From contig NZ_JAELTN010000005.1 of NCBI RefSeq assembly GCF_016428855.1, positions 62,001 through 126,000 on the forward strand: a stretch of 64,000 nucleotides of DNA, given 5' to 3'. Positions 1 to 7,390 of this stretch are shown piece by piece; position 1 is the first letter of the stretch, and each line of letters begins with the position of its first letter. This DNA is from Pedobacter sp. ASV28. Lineage in GTDB: Bacteria; Bacteroidota; Bacteroidia; Sphingobacteriales; Sphingobacteriaceae. Under the pieces are notes generated by a model that was not told where the DNA came from, ran no database searches, and saw only the letters and a list, made by a program, of their open reading frames with translations. A program made the translations under genes and the position numbers.

Positions 1-1
1 T

Positions 2-502
2 ACACACCTGCTTGCACAAAAGGAACAAAGACAAGCGTTATACTGTATACGTTGTGGTGCTTGCCTAAATGCCTGTCCGGTGTATAAAAATATTGGGGGA
101 CATACCTATAATACCACTTATAGTGGGCCGATTGGTTCCATTATAACGCCACATTTTAAGGGCATGAAAGCATTTAAACACCTCAGTTATGCTTCCAGCC
201 TTTGTGGAAAATGTTCAGAAGTTTGTCCCGTAAAGATAGATATCCACAAAATGTTGCTATTGAACCGTAGAGATGCAGCCAACAACCATGACAATACCAA
301 ATTGGAAAATTGGGGCTGGGATTTATGGAAAAAGGGCATGAAAAAACGTTCATTTATGGATTTTTTTGGAGGCAAGGCCAAGAACTTCTTTTTAAGAACC
401 TTCTTCAAGAAAAGCTGGGGAAAATACAGGGAGATGCCAGAAGTAGCAGAAAAGTCCTTTGCCAAACGTTGGGAAGAACACCAAAAAAACAAAGAGTTGT
501 AA
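2..502 (+). CDS. LutB/LldF-type lactate-utilisation Fe-S protein, C-terminal part
   Basis: The reading frame is open from the window edge, so the N-terminus is missing; an internal ATG at base 80 is not the real start. Two ferredoxin-like cysteine clusters are visible: CIRCGACLNACPVY just before that ATG and CGKCSEVCPV further on. Each would bind a [4Fe-4S] cluster. This spacing and the basic C-terminal tail are those of LutB/LldF (known family), which with LutA and LutC oxidises L-lactate to pyruvate in the cytoplasm. No LutC follows; LutA and LutC may lie to the left of the window. The next gene starts 168 bp later on the same strand and has its own AT-rich upstream region, so it is probably a separate transcription unit. 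Confidence 0.85.
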   Translation, partial: THLLAQKEQRQALYCIRCGACLNACPVYKNIGGHTYNTTYSGPIGSIITPHFKGMKAFKHLSYASSLCGKCSEVCPVKIDIHKMLLLNRRDAANNHDNTKLENWGWDLWKKGMKKRSFMDFFGGKAKNFFLRTFFKKSWGKYREMPEVAEKSFAKRWEEHQKNKEL

Positions 503-670
503 AATGAGAATGCAGCTAGATCTAGTAGTGTCATTTTTCAATTAAAGTGTCAAATCTATAATTTTAAGTCTTTGTTGACTATCCCCATTTATTAGTCTAA
601 GCCTTAAAGTCTTAAGTTTGGAGTTGGACGTATAATCAATATCTTTATACTTTATACTTTATAAACTATT

Positions 671-2647
671 ATGCTGTTCGACAGAAAACAAAAAGACGAT
701 TTGCAGCTATTATCTATCTACAAACGACTGCTTTATCCTCGCTTGGTAGAAGAAAAAATGCTCATTCTTTTACGTCAAGGTAGAATTGGCAAATGGTTTT
801 CGGGAATTGGACAAGAAGCTATAGCCGTAGGCAGCACACTTGCCATGAACAATGAAGAGTATATATTACCCATGCATCGTAACCTTGGTGTTTTCACGAC
901 CAGAGATATCCCCCTAAAAAAATTGATGGCTCAATGGCAGGGTAAGATGAGTGGCTTTACCAAAGGGCGAGACAGGTCTTTTCATTTTGGCACGCAAGAT
1001 TATAAGATTATAGGCATGATATCTCACCTAGGTCCACAAATGGCCTTGGCAGATGGTATCGCATTAGCTGATCTGATAGCAAAAGAACAAAAAGTTACCT
1101 TGGTTTTTACCGGAGAAGGTGCCACCAGTGAGGGCGATTTCCATGAGGCCATTAACGTAGCGGCGGTCTGGAACTTACCTGTTATCTTCTTGATAGAAAA
1201 TAATGGATACGGCCTTTCAACCCCTATTAATGAACAATATAAATGCAAAAATTTGGTAGACCGTGCCATTGGTTATGGTATTGAAGGGATACAGATAGAT
1301 GGAAACAATATTTTAGAAGTACATGACAAGTTAAGTGAGCTGGCCCAAAGTATCAGGAGCAACCCAAGACCCATCTTAGTAGAATGCCTAACCTTTAGAA
1401 TGCGCGGACATGAAGAGGCTTCTGGCACCAAATATGTGCCCCAACATCTATTTGATGAATGGGCAGAGAAAGACCCCGTAAAGAATTTCGAAGACTATCT
1501 GTTGGAGGAAAATATCTTAACAGAAAAACTGATCTCAGAAATCAGGACTGATTTCAAGAAAACAATTGAACAAGAAGTAGAAGCTGTTTTTCAAGAATCC
1601 GAACCTATAGCAAATGCTATGCAGGAAATCGAAGATATGTTTTATCCCTATCGGTACCAAACCAATGTCCCAAGTGAAGTGCAACATGAAAAAAGATATC
1701 TAGATGCCATTAGTGACGGTTTAAGGATAGCCATGCAGCGCCATAAAAACTTAATCATTATGGGTCAGGATATTGCTGAATACGGGGGTGCTTTTAAAAT
1801 CACCGATGGATTTGTTGCCGAGTTTGGAAAGGAGCGCGTACGCAACACCCCTATCTGTGAATCTGCCATTGTAGGGGCAGCCCTTGGCCTTTCTATCAAC
1901 GGCTATAAAGCAGTAGTAGAAATGCAGTTTGCAGACTTTGTAACCTGTGGTTTTAACCAGATCATTAATAATTTAGCCAAAACACACTATCGCTGGGCAG
2001 AAAAAGCAGATGTGGTAGTGAGAATGCCTACAGGTGCTGGCACTGGTGCTGGCCCATTCCATTCTCAGAGCAATGAAGCTTGGTTCACTAAAACACCAGG
2101 TCTAAAGGTGGTTTATCCTGCTTTCCCTTATGATGCGAAAGGTTTACTATTAGCCGCAATTGAAGAACCAAATCCGGTTATTTATTTTGAACACAAATAT
2201 TTATATCGCAGTTTAACCAACCTGGTTCCAGATGGTTTCTATACCATTGAGATTGGAAAGGCAAACCTATTGAAAAAAGGAGAACAGCTTTCTATTATTA
2301 CCTATGGCCTGGGTGTACATTGGGCATTGGAATATTTGAATGCCCATCCTGAAGTTTCGGCCACCTTGGTTGATCTGGTGAGCCTGCAACCTTGGGATAC
2401 ACAATGTGTAGTGCAGGCCGTTAAAGCTACAGGTAGAGTGCTTATTCTACATGAAGATACCTTAAGCAGTGGTTTCGGTGCAGAGCTTTCCGCCTGGATT
2501 AGCGAACACTGCTTTGAACACCTCGATGCGCCGGTTATGCGCTGTGCCAGTCTGGATACTGCCATTCCCATGAACAAGGTTTTAGAAGACAACTTTATGG
2601 CAAAAGCAAGGTTGGCAGAAACCATAAACAAGCTATTAAGCTACTAA
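671..2647 (+). CDS. Fused alpha/beta E1 component of a 2-oxoacid dehydrogenase (branched-chain type)
   Basis: This is a thiamine-diphosphate-dependent E1 decarboxylase of a 2-oxoacid dehydrogenase complex, most similar in layout to 2-oxoisovalerate dehydrogenase. The alpha-like half covers about residues 1-330 and has the TPP-binding stretch GEGATSEGDFHEA followed by IENNGYGLSTP. The beta-like half begins near residue 340 (QDIAEYGGAFK, then GAALGLSINGYKAVVEMQF) and ends in the transketolase C-terminal region (LILHEDTLSSGFGAE). Alpha and beta subunits are often separate genes; the fused form occurs repeatedly in Bacteroidota (family knowledge). No E2 or E3 gene lies nearby. Substrate choice between branched-chain oxoacids and pyruvate cannot be settled from sequence alone. 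Confidence 0.88.
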   Translation: MLFDRKQKDDLQLLSIYKRLLYPRLVEEKMLILLRQGRIGKWFSGIGQEAIAVGSTLAMNNEEYILPMHRNLGVFTTRDIPLKKLMAQWQGKMSGFTKGRDRSFHFGTQDYKIIGMISHLGPQMALADGIALADLIAKEQKVTLVFTGEGATSEGDFHEAINVAAVWNLPVIFLIENNGYGLSTPINEQYKCKNLVDRAIGYGIEGIQIDGNNILEVHDKLSELAQSIRSNPRPILVECLTFRMRGHEEASGTKYVPQHLFDEWAEKDPVKNFEDYLLEENILTEKLISEIRTDFKKTIEQEVEAVFQESEPIANAMQEIEDMFYPYRYQTNVPSEVQHEKRYLDAISDGLRIAMQRHKNLIIMGQDIAEYGGAFKITDGFVAEFGKERVRNTPICESAIVGAALGLSINGYKAVVEMQFADFVTCGFNQIINNLAKTHYRWAEKADVVVRMPTGAGTGAGPFHSQSNEAWFTKTPGLKVVYPAFPYDAKGLLLAAIEEPNPVIYFEHKYLYRSLTNLVPDGFYTIEIGKANLLKKGEQLSIITYGLGVHWALEYLNAHPEVSATLVDLVSLQPWDTQCVVQAVKATGRVLILHEDTLSSGFGAELSAWISEHCFEHLDAPVMRCASLDTAIPMNKVLEDNFMAKARLAETINKLLSY

Positions 2648-2696
2648 TCTAATTAGTTCACCTCTAGAGGTTTCTTGATCAAATACCGAATCTAAA

Positions 2697-2720
2697 GCAA
2701 TCGTTCCCGAGAACGATTGC
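2697..2720. promoter_or_regulatory. 24-bp operator-like palindrome upstream of pectate lyase gene
   Basis: Two perfect 10-bp arms, GCAATCGTTC and GAACGATTGC, flank a 4-bp centre. The centre of the site is about 168 bp before the pectate lyase start codon. A near-copy (21 of 24 positions identical) sits the same distance before the pectate lyase operon at 28.3 kb. The symmetry and length suit a LacI-family repressor dimer (inference). No such regulator gene is present in the window. Confidence 0.6.
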
Positions 2721-2839
2721 ACACTTTATTCCCTTAAGGATTAGGATCTTATTCTATTTTATTATTTAACTTGATTATAGAGTATGAACATTCTATATGT
2801 TAACCAACCTATATCCTCTGGCTAACTAATGAAAATTTA

Positions 2840-2874
2840 AAATCAAATTAACCAAATCTTAAATCAAATTAACC
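2840..2874 (+). repeat. Direct repeat AAATCAAATTAACC in pectate lyase leader
   Basis: A 14-bp sequence occurs twice with a period of 21 bp and ends two bases before the start codon. AT-rich TTAACC-type leaders are common in front of Bacteroidota surface-protein genes, so this may be part of the translation start region rather than an operator. Confidence 0.5.
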
Positions 2875-2876
2875 CC

Positions 2877-4007
2877 ATGAACATTAAAAACAAAATCTAT
2901 TATGCTTTTGCCATAGCTATTGCAATGGTTTGCATTATTCCAAGCTGCAAAAAAGGCTCGGAAAAAACAGAAGAAATCACTGAAGAAGCACAAGGGTTCA
3001 TCAAAAGCACAGGGTCGGGAGCAACGATAGCGGCTACTTGTGGTGCAAAAGGATGGGCCTCGCAGAATGGTGGCACCCTAGGTGGTGGTACAGCAACGAC
3101 TACCGTAGTCACAACATATGCCACCCTTAAAGCAGCCATACAGAATACCAGTGTTAAGGTAATACAAGTAAATGGCACCATCGAGATCCCATCAGGTGGC
3201 AGGATCACTTTTCAAGATCAAACTGGCAAAACAATTTTTGGCTCGTCTGGTGCAAGACTTACTTCTTCAGATCAAACTGCCGCTAATTCTGGGATCATGT
3301 ACATGAAAAGATGTAGCAACATCCTTATCAGAAATCTCATTTTTGATGGCCCAGCAGCTTATGATGTAGATGGACAAGATAACCTCACGATAGATGCCTG
3401 CACAAACGTTTGGGTTGATCATTGTGAATTCAGAGATGGACTAGATGGCAATCTGGATGTGAAAAACACATCAGACTTTATCACCGTTTCCTGGACTAAA
3501 TTTACCTACCTAAAAGCACCAAGAGCAGGTGGTCCAGGAGGCAGCAACGATCACAGATTTTCTAACCTTATAGGTTCAAGCGATAGTGCTACCGGAGATA
3601 GAGGAAGTTTAAACATCACATTTGCTCGTTGCTGGTGGGCCCAGGGCTGTGTAGAACGCATGCCTCGGGTTCGTTTTGGCAAAGTACATATTGTAAACAG
3701 CTACTTTAACAGTACAGTAAGTAGTAAATGTGTGCAGGCCGGGTTCGAAGCAAATTTGCTCATCGAATCAAACGTATTTGAAAATGTGAAAAATCCAATT
3801 GTTTTATTAAGCCCAGCACCTACCGCTGTCCAATCCAAAAACAATGTATTCACTAACGTAACCGGTACCACAGCAGGCAATGGTGTTAATGCCTTTACCC
3901 CTCCATATACACTAAGTATACTAAGTGCTTCAAGCGTTAAATCAACAATTACGGGTTCTTCTGGTGCAGGAGCCACCTTAACAGGCAATACCTGTACAGC
4001 ACTTTAA
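2877..4007 (+). CDS. Pectate lyase lipoprotein, polysaccharide lyase family 1
   Basis: Cleaves polygalacturonate by Ca2+-dependent beta-elimination. The N-terminus is a lipoprotein signal with lipobox IIPSC (Cys24), so the enzyme should be membrane-anchored. The PL1 parallel beta-helix fold is shown by VWVDHCEF near residue 179, acidic Ca2+-site residues in DGLDGNLDVKNTSDF (about 187-201), and the catalytic-arginine region ERMPRVRFG (about 260-268). At 376 residues it is a compact single-domain lyase without the T9SS sorting domain seen in the second lyase of this window. It appears monocistronic, with an operator-like palindrome upstream and a terminator downstream. It most likely trims oligogalacturonides at the cell surface. 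Confidence 0.9.
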   Translation: MNIKNKIYYAFAIAIAMVCIIPSCKKGSEKTEEITEEAQGFIKSTGSGATIAATCGAKGWASQNGGTLGGGTATTTVVTTYATLKAAIQNTSVKVIQVNGTIEIPSGGRITFQDQTGKTIFGSSGARLTSSDQTAANSGIMYMKRCSNILIRNLIFDGPAAYDVDGQDNLTIDACTNVWVDHCEFRDGLDGNLDVKNTSDFITVSWTKFTYLKAPRAGGPGGSNDHRFSNLIGSSDSATGDRGSLNITFARCWWAQGCVERMPRVRFGKVHIVNSYFNSTVSSKCVQAGFEANLLIESNVFENVKNPIVLLSPAPTAVQSKNNVFTNVTGTTAGNGVNAFTPPYTLSILSASSVKSTITGSSGAGATLTGNTCTAL

Positions 4008-4127
4008 GCCGAAACCATTAACTTCTTATTCGTAAGAGTTAATCAGATTAAGCTAGTCAGTAAAACCTGCGATCTGCTCAGATGTTTCCGAAAAGGATGT
4101 AGTGCAAATGGTACCATAATGAATGGG

Positions 4128-4164
4128 CAGTGGCTATGTTAAAAATAACATGGCCACTGTTTTT
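4128..4164 (+). terminator. Rho-independent terminator after pectate lyase gene
   Basis: A 13-bp stem (CAGTGGC and GCCACTG arms extended by ATGTT/AACAT, with one G-U pair) encloses a 6-nt A-rich loop and is followed by a run of Ts. There is no T run on the other strand, so it serves the rightward gene. Confidence 0.8.
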
Positions 4165-4177
4165 AATAGAATAAGGT

Positions 4178-4789
4178 TTATGTAACCGTTTCCAACAGCA
4201 CTTCTGCTAGCGGATTAAACAGGTAAATTTTACCATTATCTAAACAGGTACAACGGTAACGCTTTCTTATACGTTCCCCCCTTTCAAATTTACGGCCGTC
4301 CTTAAGAAAAAATGTGGTATGGATGGGCAAATCCTCTACATGAATGATTTTCTCCTGCTTATCGTATTTTTTTAACGTTCTGGCCAAAGTTAGATCCGTA
4401 CAGCTCGATGCCGCGGGATTATTGAGATAGACTGTAATGCTATAGTGAACATCTGGTGGGAAGACCTGCAATTCGAAAAAAGGTTTCATCATTCTTTTAA
4501 AATTGTCTTTCCACTCTACGCCGTGGGGTTTTACCTTATTCTTATGGTCATTCCACGTTAATAAATGTGCAAACTCATGCACAGTGGTGACCAAAAAAGC
4601 ATAAGGGTTTAGATCATTGTTCACGGAAATTTTATGCCCACTCTCCCTAAAAGGATGACGATAATCGCCCAGCTTGGTGGTCCTATTTTTGGCAATTTTA
4701 AATTCGCATTGAAAATAGTCTATCCACTTGGCAATAATAGGAGCTGCCTGTGGAGGCATATAAGCGGCTAGGATCTCTTTCTTGTCCAA
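4178..4789 (-). CDS. SprT-like zinc metallopeptidase domain protein
   Basis: The motif HEFAH at residues 71-75, with another His in HGVEW (His89), gives the HExxH zinc site of the SprT-like family. Relatives include bacterial SprT and eukaryotic Spartan, which cut DNA-protein crosslinks; the function of the Bacteroidota proteins is not established. The C-terminal part (from about residue 160) has RYRCTC, which could be a remnant of a zinc ribbon. The frame begins with TTG; the next ATG is at residue 11 (base 4759), so the true start could be either. No membrane segment or signal peptide is visible, so it should be cytoplasmic. Confidence 0.8.
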   Translation of the reverse strand: MDKKEILAAYMPPQAAPIIAKWIDYFQCEFKIAKNRTTKLGDYRHPFRESGHKISVNNDLNPYAFLVTTVHEFAHLLTWNDHKNKVKPHGVEWKDNFKRMMKPFFELQVFPPDVHYSITVYLNNPAASSCTDLTLARTLKKYDKQEKIIHVEDLPIHTTFFLKDGRKFERGERIRKRYRCTCLDNGKIYLFNPLAEVLLETVT

Positions 4790-4895
4790 CTGTTAATATA
4801 TAAATCCGTTTGCAATTTAAAGATTTTTTTGATCAAAAAGTCCTCAACTACAGACAGAAAAGCCATTATAAAGCTATAATATTTTCATTTTCAGG

Positions 4896-7019
4896 TTACT
4901 TCAGCAACTGATAGGCAATCAAGGCGGCAACATAAGCCATTACCGTCATATACACCAATTGAATGATAGGCCATTTCCAGGATTTGGTTTCCCGGTAAAC
5001 AATCGCTACGGTACTCATACACTGCATGGCGAAGGCATAAAATAACATCAGGGAAAAAGCTGCCGCAAAGGTGAATATTGGCAAGCCCGTTTCTGGATCC
5101 TTAGCCGCCCCGATCTTATCTCTTAACCTTAGTTCTCCCCCTTCACCATCCACACTATCTACACTATAGATGGTAGCCATAGTCCCCACAAAGGCTTCTC
5201 TGGCAGCAAACGAGGTAATAAGTGCAATCCCTATTTTCCAATCGTAGCCCAAGGGCTTAATCAATGGCTCTATGGTTTGTCCAACAATACCTGCATAAGA
5301 ATTTTCCAGTTTTTCTGCCGCCCTATCTCTTTCCAATGAAGCCAACTGCACACTGTCTGTAGAAGTTGCTTCTATCGTTTCATATTTCTTTTCTATGGCA
5401 GCAAAACGTTGGCCAGGGCCATAAGAAGACATCACCCAAAGTACAATAGATATGGCAATAATTACCTTACCTGCCTCCATAACAAAGGTTTTGGATTTTT
5501 CATACATTGTGAACAGTACATTTTTCCAACGTGGCATCCTGTATACAGGCAATTCCATGATAAAGTATGACTTTTCTTTTGCTTTTAGGATGAACTTAAA
5601 CACCAATGCAACCAATATTGCCGCAGTAATGCTAATTAGGTACATGGCCATTAAGGTTAGTCCCTGCAGATTAAAAAAGCCTAGTACTTTTTGATCGGGC
5701 ACTACAAGTGAAATCAAAAGTGTATAAACAGGTAACCTTGCCGAACAGCTTACCAATGGTGTAACCATAATGGTAATAATCCTGTCTTTCCAACTTTCTA
5801 TGTTTCGGGCGCTCATAATAGAAGGAACAGCGCAAGCAATTCCTCCAATCATAGGTACAACAGATTTCCCGCTCAAACCAAATTTACGCATTACCTTGTC
5901 CATCATAAACGTTACCCTGGCCATATAGCCTGTATCTTCCAAAATGGAGATCAAAGCAAATAAAATAGCAATCTGGGGAATAAAGATCACAATTCCACCA
6001 AGCCCTGCTACAACACCATCTAATAAGAGGTCGGTTAGCACACCTGCAGGCAGATGTTCATGCCCAAATGCCGTTAACCATACAAAGGCTTCCTCTATTA
6101 AATCCATTGGATAAGATGACCAGGAAAAAATAGCATTGAAAATAAAAAACAGAATAAAAAAGAAAATAATAAAACCCCAAATACGATGGGTCAATATCGA
6201 ATCCAATTTATCGGTAAGCGTGAATTTTCTGGCGGCCCCAGTATCTACCACTACATCACTTAAAATTGTACTTAAATGTTTATAGCGCGCTACCGTTTCC
6301 TGTCCTTGTAATTTTACAGTATCAAAACCGTGGGCCTTCTCAATGGCCTCTATGGCTTCTTGTTGTTTGCCAGAAAAGAATGTTAGATGTTCATGTTGAT
6401 GCAATACCTGAAGTGCATAGTAATCATTATCGGTATCGATCTCTTTTTTAATTGCCTCTATGGCTGTTGGTGCTAATTCAGCAACTGCCACACCTTTATT
6501 TTGGGTAGCAATTGGGGTCATTTGGGCTATCGCCTGTTTTAGTTCAGTTAAACCATCGCCCTTTCTAGCAGAAACGGTTACCACCTGTATTCCCAAACGT
6601 TGGGCCAGTTTATCTTTATCTATACTTATGCCTTCTTTCTTGGCCATATCGGCCATATTGAGCACCAACAGCATAGGAATACCCAAATCTGCCACTTGCG
6701 AATAAAGCAGCAAGTTACGTCTAAGGTTGGTCGAATCAGCCACCAAAACTACCACATCTGGATAGCTGGCATTATTTTTATCTGCTAATACCTGGAAAAC
6801 AATGCTTTCATCCTTGCTTTTAGGATAAAGACTATAGGTACCTGGCAGGTCAATGATTTCAGTGGTCTGTCCTTGCGAAAGTCTGCAATATCCGATTTTT
6901 TTATCAACCGTTATTCCTGGGAAATTACCTATTTTTTGGTTCAGCCCAGTTAAAAGGTTAAACAAGGTAGATTTTCCAGTATTCGGATTACCGACTAATG
7001 CAACTTTTAAATCAGCCAA
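4896..7019 (-). CDS. feoB: Ferrous iron transport protein B (FeoB)
   Basis: FeoB is the inner-membrane Fe2+ transporter with a cytosolic GTPase domain. G-protein motifs are G1 GNPNTGKS (10-17), G3 DLPG (57-60), G4 NMAD (121-124) and a G5-like SARKGDG. A spacer domain follows (about 190-265), then a membrane region from about residue 280 to the end with two nucleoside-recognition gate domains; the conserved GGIACAVPSIMSARN and SCSARLPVY stretches are present. Its 707-residue length is normal. The start codon appears to be TTG, because MADLKVALVGNP is the expected FeoB N-terminus and no ATG is available before the G1 motif. It lies 4 nt after feoA, so the two are co-transcribed. Confidence 0.95.
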   Translation of the reverse strand: MADLKVALVGNPNTGKSTLFNLLTGLNQKIGNFPGITVDKKIGYCRLSQGQTTEIIDLPGTYSLYPKSKDESIVFQVLADKNNASYPDVVVLVADSTNLRRNLLLYSQVADLGIPMLLVLNMADMAKKEGISIDKDKLAQRLGIQVVTVSARKGDGLTELKQAIAQMTPIATQNKGVAVAELAPTAIEAIKKEIDTDNDYYALQVLHQHEHLTFFSGKQQEAIEAIEKAHGFDTVKLQGQETVARYKHLSTILSDVVVDTGAARKFTLTDKLDSILTHRIWGFIIFFFILFFIFNAIFSWSSYPMDLIEEAFVWLTAFGHEHLPAGVLTDLLLDGVVAGLGGIVIFIPQIAILFALISILEDTGYMARVTFMMDKVMRKFGLSGKSVVPMIGGIACAVPSIMSARNIESWKDRIITIMVTPLVSCSARLPVYTLLISLVVPDQKVLGFFNLQGLTLMAMYLISITAAILVALVFKFILKAKEKSYFIMELPVYRMPRWKNVLFTMYEKSKTFVMEAGKVIIAISIVLWVMSSYGPGQRFAAIEKKYETIEATSTDSVQLASLERDRAAEKLENSYAGIVGQTIEPLIKPLGYDWKIGIALITSFAAREAFVGTMATIYSVDSVDGEGGELRLRDKIGAAKDPETGLPIFTFAAAFSLMLFYAFAMQCMSTVAIVYRETKSWKWPIIQLVYMTVMAYVAALIAYQLLK

Positions 7020-7023
7020 AATA

Positions 7024-7239
7024 TTATTGAATTATAATTACCGCAGCCTCACTTTTACGTAAACAGAGTTGATATCCTGCTACCCGAATGGCAATTGGAT
7101 CTCCTAGCGGGGCATACCTTTCCACCTCTACAATTTCACCCGGCAAGCAACCCATCTCCATTAATTTCACAGACATCTCTACATCTGTAAAGGAAACGAT
7201 TATACCTTTTTGTCCCGGATTTAATTGCGAAAGTTTCAT
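7024..7239 (-). CDS. feoA: Ferrous iron transport protein A (FeoA)
   Basis: A 71-residue SH3-like protein with the FeoA layout: GQKGIIVSF near the start, LMEMGCLPGEIVEV in the middle and DPIAIRVAGYQLCLRKSEA toward the end. FeoA is a small cytosolic partner required for FeoB activity. It is the first gene of a two-gene feoAB operon. An AT-rich dyad upstream may be the iron-responsive control site. Confidence 0.92.
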   Translation of the reverse strand: MKLSQLNPGQKGIIVSFTDVEMSVKLMEMGCLPGEIVEVERYAPLGDPIAIRVAGYQLCLRKSEAAVIIIQ

Positions 7240-7306
7240 ACAAAATATGTTATTTATGCAAAAAGGCTACATTTTGCCCCCTTACAATTTGGCTGCAATT
7301 TAACCC

Positions 7307-7329
7307 TTATTTATATCAAATCCAAATAA
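7307..7329. promoter_or_regulatory. AT-rich dyad upstream of feoAB, possible metal-regulator site
   Basis: TTATTT and AAATAA arms are separated by 11 bp, about 70-90 bp before the feoA start. feo operons are normally repressed by Fur or DtxR-type regulators with iron; this dyad is the only symmetric element seen upstream. The match to any defined box is imperfect, so the assignment is tentative. Confidence 0.3.
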
Positions 7330-7340
7330 AGACTTGTAAC

Positions 7341-7370
7341 AAAAATAGCCATCAAAAATTTGATGGCTAT
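7341..7370 (-). terminator. Terminator after the outer-membrane barrel gene
   Basis: Perfect 12-bp arms ATAGCCATCAAA and TTTGATGGCTAT, read leftward, are followed by a run of five Ts. It lies 21 bp past the stop codon of the leftward barrel gene and separates it from feoAB. Confidence 0.8.
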
Positions 7371-7390
7371 CGGTTATTTTATGATTTTGC

